DNA of 64,000 bases, taken from assembly GCA_023313575.1 (NCBI GenBank), contig JAJTTP010000005.1, positions 1,736,001-1,800,000 on the forward strand. The letters are read 5' to 3'. The stretch is from Eutypella sp. D-1. Lineage: Eukaryota > Ascomycota > Sordariomycetes > Xylariales > Diatrypaceae. Every line of letters begins with the position of its first letter. The stretch's first letter is position 1. The notes under the pieces are model-generated. The model ran no database searches and had not been told where the DNA came from. It saw nothing but the letters and a program-made list of their open reading frames with translations. Shown here piece after piece: positions 1 to 11,925 of the stretch. The translations under genes were made by a program, and so were the position numbers.

Positions 1-1312
<1,312 letters not shown>

Positions 1313-2301
1313 GATGAGGTTTTTATCGAATACAAAACGGAAGGATTGGATATGCCAGAAATCACCTGGGCAGGTTACCTGGGTGGGTAGGCAGAGGGGT
1401 GAAATATATAAATACTTAGGTATGATAAAGGTGCAGAGAGAGTTGGGCCCAGGAGACTAAATAGTTCGAAACTACTACTACCGAACTAAATTGTCGAGGA
1501 TGGCTTTTTGTAGGAACCCGGGAATGGATTTATGATTTATTAGGTTCCAAAGTTGAGGGGTACCTACTAGGTAAATATCCTGTATAAAGAGAAAAAGATG
1601 CGTGCCCAGGTGCGTTCTACAGACGATTCTAATGGCGGGGTTGGTTGGTATGGTTACGTGCACGCGTAGCAAGCTTCCCCTTCCCCCCCGCAGCGGTCTA
1701 CCCTCCTTAACCGCAAAAATGACCTCATTTTCGAGGTGGGGGTTTTGATGTTATGCCAGTGTGTGTAACTTATCAGGTACTCTGGTACTAACACCTTAGG
1801 TACATAGGTAGCTTTTCCAATAACCATAAAAGGCACAGTTTATCCTCTTATCAGAGACTGTATCTATTGGGCTTGAAAAATGAGATTAATACAGTGCTAA
1901 TGAATACCGTCATGCACTGATGCCTAAAGAGCCTGGATTTGAGGAGGATATCTCAACCAACTGATGATCCATCCACCTTACGATATTTCGGAAAGTTATC
2001 CGTCGACTACTGCCCAGGTGCGCCACACGCAAATATATCATCTTTTACAGCTCTCCTCATTGCTAAAAAATCGAAGCCTCCTCTTATTCATAGAGAAGGG
2101 AGTGGGAAGTTATATACAATAATCATGTATCAGTTGCGGCTGAATCCTAATCGAGAGCATGCAGCCATCATGAATAACCACATAAAAAAAGATTCTTCCA
2201 TAGTAGAGTAGATATGGAGGCTGTTGATTAAGCTGCCTGAATTCTAGAGTCTAGACCATCACACATGCATGCTTGGAACCCCCTTAGCCCCCACTCCCCC
2301 A
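1313..2301. other. Intergenic, upstream of PGM and downstream of the oligoribonuclease
   Basis: About 990 bases without a recognisable gene. It holds the promoter of the phosphoglucomutase gene and the 3' flank of the oligoribonuclease gene. Short open frames here show no family resemblance and no coding bias. Copies of a TAGGTA-type motif occur near 1408, 1560 and 1800. Confidence 0.6.
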
Positions 2302-3044
2302 CTATGCAGACGTGTCTGTATTTGCCTTGTCACCGTTACCGCCGTCGCCGCCTCCACCACCACCACCGCCGCCGCCGCCACTGAAGATAACGTCCTTGTA
2401 ATACCTAGCCTCGGCGATGCTCTCGAGGATGTCCTCGCGGGCCTGGTGGAGACCGCGCTTCGGCGGCACGTGCCTGACGACATCAGGCGGGCACCAGCGG
2501 CGCGCGGCCTCCTTGAGGCTGCTGACGTCGAGGATGCGGTGGTGCAGGTGGTCGACGAGCTTGCGGTAGGGGAGCTTGCGCAGGAAGGCGCGGTCGGCGT
2601 GCACGCTGTTACCGGCGAGCAGGGCGCGGCCGGGCGCCGGCACGTGGCGCCGGACGTAGTCGAGTAGGCCGGAGGCCGCCTGCTCCGGCGTCGTCGTCGA
2701 CGACACCACCGCCTCCGTCAGCCCGCTCTTCGCGTGCGTCCGCGTGCACCACTCATCCATCATGTCCATCCGCTCCCGCGACTGGTGCACCACCGTGCCC
2801 CAGCCCGCCGGGTCCACCACCTCCAGCGCCCCTGTCGTGATGACGCAGAAGATCTCGATGATCTCGTCGCTGTCCGGGTCGAGGCCCGTCATCTGGAGTT
2901 GGGGGTGGCGGGGAAAGTTTTTCTCCCTGTTAGTACTTACTTTAAAGTAATCATCAGAGTGCTCCCCATTCTCCCCCCGAGCGAGCAACTATGGTTCTTC
3001 CTTACCTCGCAGTCAATCCATACAAGGGGTCCGTCGCGGTCCAT
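2302..3044 (-). CDS. REX2: Oligoribonuclease, DEDDh 3'-5' exonuclease
   Basis: Degrades short RNA oligonucleotides to mononucleotides; in yeast (Rex2) and humans (REXO2) it acts in mitochondria and in RNA 3'-end trimming. Two exons, 3044-3006 and 2892-2302, split by a 113-base intron inside the first catalytic motif: exon 1 ends WIDCE and exon 2 starts MTGLD. The DEDDh residues are visible as D and E of IDCEMTG, the D of SVHADRAF, and the H and D of HQAREDI. Length is 209 residues, close to the usual ~200, but the C-terminus carries a run of eleven glycines followed by a polar tail that is not part of the exonuclease fold. No obvious mitochondrial presequence precedes the fold with this start. 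An upstream in-frame start was not found. Confidence 0.92.
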
Positions 3045-4826
3045 TTTTTCTAGCGAGTGTTCTTGTTATCTTTTGGTATATTTATTGCCGTTTTATCTGC
3101 GACCCGGGCGAAATTCAATATGGCTGTGGTACATGGCAATTCACTTTGGGATGCCCTGAGGTAAGTGCCTACTTTAACTCTGCCTAGCGGGTGTATAGGG
3201 CCCGACCTACGTAAATTCAATTGTGGGGAAGCTCGCCAACCAACCAGCACAATATTCAAAGTTGCCCATCAACTCCCAGTACTGCTGCCCCTGAGACCCC
3301 CTTTTTCTTCATCAGGAACTCCTTATAATCACAGAAATCATATTCAACGTTGCGCAATCGCCTAGGCCAGAGCAGTTTTTTCACCCTTAGAAGGGAATTT
3401 ATATCCGTTCCGTTTATTTCCAAGCATTCCACCCTGGTTATCCTGGCTATAAGCCTACATTGACTATATGAGGATGGATATGGCGGCATATACGAACATA
3501 GTAAAAGACCAGATCGAACTATACTGGATCGCCGCAGGACATTATGCCTGTTGAACATGGGCATTTGCCTAGCTCTTGTTTACCGGTCAATAAACTCGAC
3601 GGGAACCAGCGCATCTACTCTTCTTTATAACGACCGATTGTATATAGCTCAGGACTTTGGTTTGTATTGTCTATTTGCTATACCCTCTTGGCTATATCAC
3701 TTCCAAAAATCCCAGAAATCCATGGAAAGGCAACCAATAGCCGACACCTTTCTGGATGGTTGAAAAGGCTCATTCATGATGCGTATGATGATATTGGCAT
3801 GTGATGATGATCGGTCCCAAGGGACACTTGATTCTAGGCTTCTCCAGAGAGGGCAGATAGAGCTCTAATCAGCTCTAATCCCTGTCCTGGCGTCACTGAT
3901 GACCCATATGTAGACCCGATCACGCTAAGGAGATATAAAGTACTGTGAAGTATCTTATAGTGCAAAAGAAGTGTGACTATACAAAGTAGTACTTGTACCT
4001 GGTAGAATTGAGATTGATTTACTTCGTACTGGCAGGAGCCTTCCAACCTTAGGTACCTTGGAAGGTTGTAAGGTGTTTCAAAGCTGCTTACTTAGGTACA
4101 TACTTCGCTCACCACCACCAATCTGGCCTGTATTTCCAGGCTTTCCAGGCTTACTTCGTACAGCTGGAACCTTTTGTGAGAGAGAGAGAGAGAGAGAGAG
4201 TTGTCACTTTTGATTTGTCGTCGCAACAACTCCAGCTACTTCAACCACATCGTACCTACCTACATATATCTATCAAGGGGCTTAGACATAAAGCAAAAAG
4301 CCAACTCGTTTTTTATCCGCATATTTCTATCAATCCATCTATCTATAATCTATCTATATGCGTGTATTAAATTTAATAACGGACTACGGATAACTATCAT
4401 CCCTGTCGCAACTTTCACTCACTCACACGCTCACTCACCCACTCACCCACTGAATACTTTCAAGGCTAACTACCACAATCGTTAATACTTATACTTATAT
4501 GCATTATCCTCTATCTCTTAGTAGCCAGCAACTATAAAATTATCGATATCCATCTACACTCACCACTGACCAGGATATCTATCTACATAATACTTACACT
4601 CAGGCTACCAGGTAGATTGAAATAAGCCTCTCGAACATCGGAGCTCTCTTCCGCCCCGGCTTACAAGCCCGGACCGCCTCAGTCTTCTTCTACCTCCCCC
4701 TCCCTCCCCTTGGACGTCCACCCTCCCCTCCTATTATCCTATCGCGTCTTGCAACCTAGAAAGCCCCCGGCCTCGAAGCTGGGAGACATGGTGAAAGGAG
4801 GCCGCCCGTCACCGCCAATTGCTTGA
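3045..4826. other. Intergenic spacer with long 5' flank of the VPS9-ankyrin gene
   Basis: About 1.8 kb with no gene I can support. It includes a GA dinucleotide tract, stretches rich in short CTATCTAT and ACTCAC repeats near 4320-4450, and a C-rich region at 4660-4750 directly before the downstream gene, typical of a fungal 5' untranslated region. Small open frames look random. Confidence 0.6.
4178..4200. repeat. (GA)n microsatellite
   Basis: A perfect GA dinucleotide tract of 23 bases, intergenic. Simple sequence repeat, no evident function. Confidence 0.95.
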
Positions 4827-7800
4827 ATGCAGCCCCTGAATCCGTTCCTCGCCGCTTTCTTCAAGCCGGGCAACCCCATCCACTCCCAGTGCACTCCTGT
4901 TCACCATCACATCCTTCTCGTCCCGACCACTGAGTTCCTCCTCACCTCCCGCGAGACTGAGAGCGGCCAGACCTCCGCCGACCTAATCGCATCCGAAGAA
5001 TTCCTCGGAAGTCATGTCCTGCGAATTCCGAGTCCGGCCACCGCCGCTGCGGGAGGGAAGGATGCTGTGGGAAACCTCCGCGAGGTGAGGGGCAAAGCAC
5101 GCCAGTATTCTACCCTTAATGGTCGTAGCGTCGTCATTAAAGATGCCATCATCTTCAGCAATAAAGGTGTGCTGCTCTCCCCTTTTGCCGCCCACCCATG
5201 TTCTCTTCTGTCCCGGAATCTAACCTGTCGCGTTGTGTCGCGTCGTCGTCTCGTGCAGGCTTCAAGACCTTGGCCCAGGCCCAGTTACAGACCGATTCCA
5301 TATGGTATGGAGATACCACCGAACCTAGACAATGGCTGATCTACTACATATCGCGACCTTTGGTTGGGCACTGGGAGGAGATACCCATCGAGCCGGCCAT
5401 CTTCACCGAAGGCCTGGCCAAGAAGAAGCGCGAGGAAGCCCACCGTGCCGCTGCTATCGAAAATGGAGAGCCGAGCGCACCCCGGAAAAAAGAGATCAAG
5501 AACTTCCACGAACTCCTGAATCATTTCCCCATCATCGCGAGACAGATGCACGCCGGCCTCGAAAAGCTCTTTACCGAATTCGCCACAGTCTTCCAAAAGC
5601 CGCTACCGCCTCCGCCGTCCGCAGTCGACATCCCTGATCCTTTACCTGAGGGCCCCATCGCCTCTGCCATGCGGAAAGTCCGGTCGAACAGCTTGTCAGC
5701 ACGGAGGGCCAGCTTGAACGGCGAGCCCAGTAGGAGTGATCGGGGTGATCGGGGTGATCGGAGTGATCGCCACTTGGAAAACTTTTTCTCCGAGGATGAC
5801 GAGGATGTCATGAGGGCATCGTTAGAAACCGCCGTCACGAGTGCCATTGACCTTTTCCAGTCCGTCGATAAACAACAGCTCTCGATGCTCGGCGCAACTA
5901 CGGATCTCACAGGGCCCTTGGTCGAGCGCCTCATCGAGAGATACGTGGCCGAGAACGTACATAGCTTCTTGTGGCCCCGCCTGACGGCTATGCGCCGGCA
6001 GGACGACCTCGAGCTCGATGCGAAGATAAAGCAGATGGAATACGTCGATATATCGCAACTCGGGATCTTTATCGATGGGGGACTAAAGGGAAAGCAAGAC
6101 CTCACTACGAGACTCGAGACCGCTATCGCCGAATTCCGCAAGATGAACAACGCTCTTTGCCCTCAAGACATGATGGAGTCTCTGCTATCCATGATGAAGG
6201 CCGCCACCCACTTGACTGAGCAGTCACAGCTGGACGGCCACGCCGGATCAACCTCAGAGAAACCACTTCTCACCATAAATGCGGATACTCTAGTGTCTCT
6301 GTTCCTACACATCGTCATCCATGCTGGTGTCAGGCACCTCCAAGCGAGACTTCTTTACATGAAGCATTTCATCTTCATTGACGATGTGGATAGTGGTGAG
6401 ATGGGATATGCCTTGAGCACTTTCGAAGCCGTGCTTTCGTATTTGTTCAGGGACTCGAGTACACTTAGGAGAGCGAGTCGGCGCAACAAGGCGCTTTGGG
6501 ACGCAACGAGAAAGGGTGACATGGTTGAGCTGAAGAAAATAATGGACCCCGACGCGACCGCCATTGATGACGACGAAGACGAGGACGGTCCTATCCCTTC
6601 ACCGACATCAAGCCGGGCGCCGTCGGTCAGCTGGAGTATGATGAACGGCTCTTCAAGGAGATCATCAACGGCCTTTACACCTTCTGAGGTCTATTCTCAG
6701 GGATCGGGCTTGGGCCACGTATTCCCATTCCAGAATAACTCGCACGAAGATTTAGGTCCGCCTCCGCTAAAACGGCCCAAGAAGGTATCGATGGATATTA
6801 GGAGTATGTCAAGTGGTTCGGAATATTCCTTTCACTCGCGAGCGACAAGCGTGGCCACGACAGGCAGCGGCATCGAGGGCGATACTTCGATTGAGCGGTT
6901 ATGTCGGACCCAGGACTCATTCGGAGAGTCCATCCCGATGATGGCAATCCAGAATGGACAGCCTGAAGCGCTGAGGTACTTGTTATCTCTCGGAGAATAT
7001 TTCCCAATAGACGCCATCCTGCAGGATAGCAACCATGAGGGCACTACTCTATTAAGCGCCGCTGTTCAACTCGGCCATACCGAGCTGATCGACATAATCT
7101 TAGATTTCATCATGAGCTCCACTGTGCTGTCTCAGTTCAGGACCTACCTCATGCTTCAGGATAGCAGGGGCCGAAGCGTCGCGCATTACTTATTTCACGC
7201 GCCGGCCTTGATCTCGCGCATAGGCAGACTCCTTCCTTGGCGCCAAAAAGACAAGAATGGACAGACACCGTTATTCGCATTGTGTCGTTCGTATGACCAC
7301 GCTAACTACTACGACATGGTCGAGGCCGGCCTCGCAGCTGCGACGCAGACGCAGGGTGATCGCCAACCGTTGCATCTGGACGACCACGTAGACATGAAGG
7401 GAAACACACTTCTACATATTATCAACGATCACCGGCTTGCGCTCCAGATTCTCCGGCATTGCGATGTCGACGTCAATGCTACCAACGAAAAGAAATTTAC
7501 GGCTCTCATGGTCGCGAGCAAGTATGGTCGCTTTGATATGGTCAGGGCGCTGTATGCCGATCAGAGAGTGGACATCGCAGCTAAGGAGTTGCGCGGGTTG
7601 ACGGCCGTCGAGCTGGCGAAGGATGACGATGTCCGTAATAAAATAGACGACCTGACACTATTTACCATGCCGCCGGCTGCGGATGCCCGGGTGACAGGCG
7701 TGGTGAGGTCTTTCTTCGTAGAGGATGCCACGATCCGCCTGGTTCTCAAGTCCGGCGCGCCGGCCGACAGCACGAGCTACACGGTGACCACATCGCGACG

Positions 7801-9198
7801 TTCGATGACGGACTTCGAGCGTCTAGCGAGCCTTCTTGCGGTGGAGAACCCGGCGTCCTGGATCCCGAATATATCAGGCCAGCGCTCGCCGTTCCAGATC
7901 CCGTCGAAGCCATCGCGAGCGGTACTCAAGGACATCCAGCTGCGGACCAACGCGTTCTTGGGTATCATGCTGGCGCACCCAACGTTCGCGACGCATGAAA
8001 TGCTGTGGGAGTTCTTCCTCGTCCCCGAGTTGCAGGCGGATATGCTGGAGCAGCGCAGTCGCCTCAAGGCTGAAACCCGCGCCGAGAAGGTCAGGGACGA
8101 GTACGAACCCGTCGAGGACGTGCGCGAGGTCGAGCAGTTCGTCGACCACGCCCGCGAAATGGTTCGCAGCGTCAATTACGCCACCAAGAGCGTCGCCCGC
8201 CGCGTAAACAGCGTTGGGGTCGCAGCAGCAGGTCAGTTATGAAATCTCATCTCATCATCAAAATCTTTATCCTTTTCCGCCCTCAATTGTTTTCTGTCTC
8301 TATATGGTCGCTCACCTTGCACACAGACCTCCACGACGCGGCTAGCCTCCTCTCACGCCAGGTCTCTAAGCTCGCCTTCCTGCCTCCCTCGCACACCGGT
8401 GCACTGGATATATACGTGTCGACGCTCCAGCCGTCGTCGTCAAGCCCGTCACAGGCTCTGCATGCCACGCTCCTGTCCCTGCAGTCCACGATCCAGGCGA
8501 TTTTGACAGCGCTATCACGGCCGCCGCAGTTAGCGGCTCAGATCGCCGCGGCGCGGCGCGCGGCGGAACGCGCCTACCGGTCGCTGATGTCGTCGTCGTC
8601 AGCATCAGCGGTGGCGGCCGGGGGCCAAGGGTCCTCTCCGTCATCCTCTTCGGGTGGGAGCCGCTGGCCGTTGGCTGGTCTGGGCCTCGGTCTCGGCCTG
8701 CTCGACGACACGCGACAGCGCATCACCGAGGAGCGGGTGGAGCGGGCGCGCCGCACCGCCGCCGACGCCGACGCCCTCGCCCGCGAACTCCGCTACACCC
8801 AGCAGACCGTCGCCGGCGAGCTCGCCGGCTGGCAGGACCTCCACGGCCGCCTCGCCCGCAGGGCCCTCCGCGAATATGCGCGCGCTATGCTCGTCCAGGA
8901 GCGCGAACGCCTCGTCGGCCTCCGCAGAGCCGCCCGCCGCTTCGGGGCTTTGGACCTCGGCAGCGGTGGTGGCGGCGGCCAACGGTTCGATAGCAGTGAT
9001 GTCGGCTCTTCGGGTTCGAGTTCGACTGCGAATGGCAAGGGCGTCGTCGCCGTGGCAGATTCTAGGAAGGCCCCGCCTGCTGCCCCTGTAACTACTACCG
9101 CCACCGCCGTCGCCACGGACGGAGACAGCGGGACGCAAGCCGCTAGCGGCAGCGACAACGGCAACGGCAACCACGGGAAATTCCCTGGTCTTTCCTGA
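4827..9198 (+). CDS. VRL1: VPS9-ankyrin-PX-BAR endosomal protein (Vrl1/VARP-like)
   Basis: Three exons, 4827-5166, 5259-8231 and 8327-9198, give 1394 residues with phases 1 and 1 at the two introns (92 and 95 bases). Domains seen in order: a conserved N-terminal region containing the stretch PVHHHILLVPTTE; a serine-rich linker; a helical VPS9 Rab5-GEF domain (roughly 310-535); a low-complexity acidic/serine linker; ankyrin-type repeats (roughly 670-905); a PX-like lipid-binding domain (roughly 920-1040); and a C-terminal long-helix region continuing into exon 3 that fits a BAR domain (roughly 1040-1310), ending in a Gly/Ser/Ala-rich tail. This order matches yeast Vrl1, which pairs with the BAR protein Vin1 in the VINE sorting complex; human VARP (ANKRD27) shares the VPS9 and ankyrin parts. 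Likely role: Rab5-family activation and endosomal sorting on PI3P membranes. An internal ATG at 5198 lies in intron 1 and was not used. Confidence 0.85.
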
Positions 9199-10072
9199 AC
9201 CCCGAATGGAACTTGAATAATAATAGCGGACCGTCCTCTAATTTAAACCGGCACTGGCCCCTCCATCGCATGGGGACGAGATGATGTAGCATTAGCGAGG
9301 CTTTACTTGATGTATATACTTGACACGATAGACGGGCGGCCAAATACATGATGATATGGCTAATTTTCTTCAGAGTTCTCGGAAGTGTTGGCGCACAGAG
9401 GGGCATAAGATATGTTTTGTTATGCAGCGCATGACGGTGACTACTGACGGTAAAATAGGCATTCATCTACAAGGGGCTATGGACAGGGCGGGATTGCGTC
9501 CATGTTCGCATTGATTCGCCTATCTACTTGGTTTTCGAGAAACCCTGTCACAGTTATCTTCTAACGAATGCGAAATGAACAGGTGATGCGGGACCCAGGT
9601 CACTGCATGTCACTTCCAAAGTACGTCAAGCCAGTCTGGATTCGAATAATACTCTTCTTTTCAATTGACAACCGCCATTACTAATGAATGTGAAAGCCAT
9701 CTATGGCGAGAACGAAGCTCCTGTCGCTCTCCAAACAATCCCCATTTCCTTAGGTTCTTAGTGAAAAGAGTGATGAAAAAGTCTAGGTCACCAAACCCGA
9801 ACCAAACCAAACCGAGAACCCCGATGAATGATGCAAGAAGAAGAAAAATAAGAAACGTGACATAATCGTTAACTCATGCCTCGTTATCCATGCCCCTTCC
9901 CATAACCGGTCCCACATTCATTCATCATCCATAACAACACACGAGCGAGCCGAAGCCATTAACTAGACCTAGAAACCAGCCAGCAGTTTCTATGTGTCTT
10001 TTTGCGTCCTGTTCTACCATACCTCCATAAAAAAGAAAAAAAAAAAAAAAAAGCTACCCCTGCTAGGCAGTT
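9199..10072. other. Convergent intergenic region
   Basis: About 870 bases between two genes whose 3' ends face each other; it should hold both 3' untranslated regions. Contains a 17-base A tract at 10036-10052. No further gene seen. Confidence 0.6.
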
Positions 10073-11925
10073 TCAGCAGGCGCCGTACCGGACGCCCCTC
10101 TTGCCGAGCTCCTTGCGGCCGACGGGGTCCTCGGGGAGCACCCAGCCGCGGGCGCGCTTGGCCTCGCGCTTCTCAGCGAGCTGGGGCTGCGGCATCCAGT
10201 CGTCGCGGGGCAGGGCCTTGCGACGGGTGCCCTCGGCGGGTGCGCCGATGTCGGCACGCCAGGGCGCATGGCCCGGCGCCGGCTCGTCGCCCGCGAGCAT
10301 GCAGAGGCCCCAGAGGGCAAGGCAGGCGGTAAAGGGGACGTCGGCATCGTCATCGTCGGCGCCGCCCTCCGAGGCGCTGTTGAGCTGCACGCTCGCGACC
10401 TCGAGGTACCCGAAGTGCGGGGTGCCCTCGGCGCCATTGCGGACGACGACGAGCTCGATCTCGGTCAGGATGAAGCCGTAGCGGGTGCCGTGCTCGCGCA
10501 TGGCGTGGTGCAGGTGCGCGAGGCCGCGCAGGTACTCGACGCGCTTGACGTTGCCCTCGACGCGCATGCCCGTGTTGAACCGGTCGAAGCTCTTGACGAG
10601 CCCTACCGCCCGCGCCGTCGGCTTGCCCCCGAACATCGCCATCGCCGCCGCCGCCGACGACTCCCTCGCCACGTTGGCCACGAACACGTGGTCGCTCGCA
10701 GACAGACCCGTGCCGGAGGAGGCGCTGGTGGTCTTGGGCAGCGATGGCACAGACAGCTGCACGGGCCGCGGCGACGACAGCGCCAGCGCCGCGTTCAGCC
10801 GCGGCAGGTAGTGCGACGCGTAGATGGCGTGGAGAGCGCCCTCGGTCTCCGGGTGCCGCAGCGATGTAGGCTGGGCGGGCAACAGCGGCTGCGGCACGGG
10901 GCAGCGCAGCAGCGCCGACGCGCCCGGCAGCGAGAGGACGCTGTCTAGGTTGAAGGAGGTCCACGACCGCACCTGCCGCACGTCCCACCAGAAGTGCCGC
11001 GTGTGCGGGTCCCGCAGCGGGAACGAGATCGTCCGCACCAGCGACGGCGCCGGGTTCGGCGCCGTCAGGTACTCCATGAGCGTCGTGGAGGGCGTCGGCT
11101 CCGGCGTCAGGGCTGGGGCCGGGGCCGGGGTTGAGGACAGGCTCAGGGGTGATGGTGCCCGTGGGGCGAAGCTGTTGTTATTGTTGTTGTTACTGCCGTA
11201 CATGAACGCCTCGTTCTGGGATTGCGGCATGGCTGGGATGTAGCTGGGCATCTGGCGGTAGGTCGGGAAGCCATACTTCTCTAGGGTGACACCATCGAGG
11301 CTGACGGTCGAGGCGCGGCGGGAGTGGGCGCTGGCGCTGTTGCTACTGTTATCCTGCGCGAAGGTGACGGGGGAGCATAGCAGGGACTGCGAGAGGCTGT
11401 TCTGGTCCTCGGCCGGGGCGAAACCGAAGGTGTTGCTCGCGAAGTTGTTCAGCGTCTCCGGGTTGGTGTAGCTACGGGCATGAGTGGGGCGGAAAGCCGC
11501 CTGACCCTGTCGGCGCCGGGGCTTCGTGGCTGGCGGCGCGGGAGACCTCTTGGCTCGCTTGGCTGGTGATTCGATGGCCTGGTCCTGGGAGCGGATCTTG
11601 GGCAGCAGGATGGGGCCGTGCTGCCGCACCGGCGGGGGCTGGGGAGACCGCGACGGCGTGGTGACGCGGGTGCACGTGCTGGCCGAGTCGGAGGGCGACG
11701 ACTCGGTGGTAGAACAGAAAGAGCCATACGAGCTTGACCGAGCGTGCCCCGGGTTGTAGGGCGGCATCTGGAAGAAGGACGGGTCAAAGGTGTAGCTCGG
11801 TGGTGTGACCGGCTCGCATGTAGGGAAGATGAAGTCAAAAGACATGTCTCCTGCCAGACTGTACCTAGTGTTAGCCGAGTTTGCCCTGTATACCCCGGGT
11901 GGGACTATTCCACTCACGTAGCCAT
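10073..11925 (-). CDS. Fungal protein of unknown function, 597 residues, with an 8-base first exon
   Basis: I do not recognise a named domain. Exon 2 is 11858-10073. Exon 1 is probably 11925-11918 (ATGGCTAC), joined across a 59-base intron with a GTGAGT donor and a TACAG acceptor, giving the N-terminus MATLAGDMSFDFIFP; the alternative is a start at the ATG at 11845. The N-terminal ~230 residues are low-complexity and rich in Ser, Pro and Asn with a basic patch (PAKRAKRS, KPRRRQ) that could be a nuclear localisation signal. The C-terminal half looks folded: LMEYLTAPNPAPSLVRTISF, a HFWWDVRQVRSW segment, KSFDRFNTGMRVEGNVKRVEY, YGFILTEIELV, LALWGLCMLAGDEP, then a basic tail. This pattern suggests a conserved nuclear or regulatory protein of Pezizomycotina. 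No enzyme motif is visible. Confidence 0.8.

Noticed and set aside
5198..5258. An ATG at 5198 that would start a 1014-residue protein
   Set aside because: It lies inside a well-formed intron; the upstream exon from 4827 joins in phase and supplies the conserved N-terminus.
8641..9174. Long open frames opposite the BAR-encoding exon
   Set aside because: They are mirror frames of a GC-rich coding exon and show no family resemblance.
11915..11917. A GTG start extending the unknown protein upstream
   Set aside because: These bases are the GTGAGT splice donor of the proposed first intron; non-ATG starts are not expected here.
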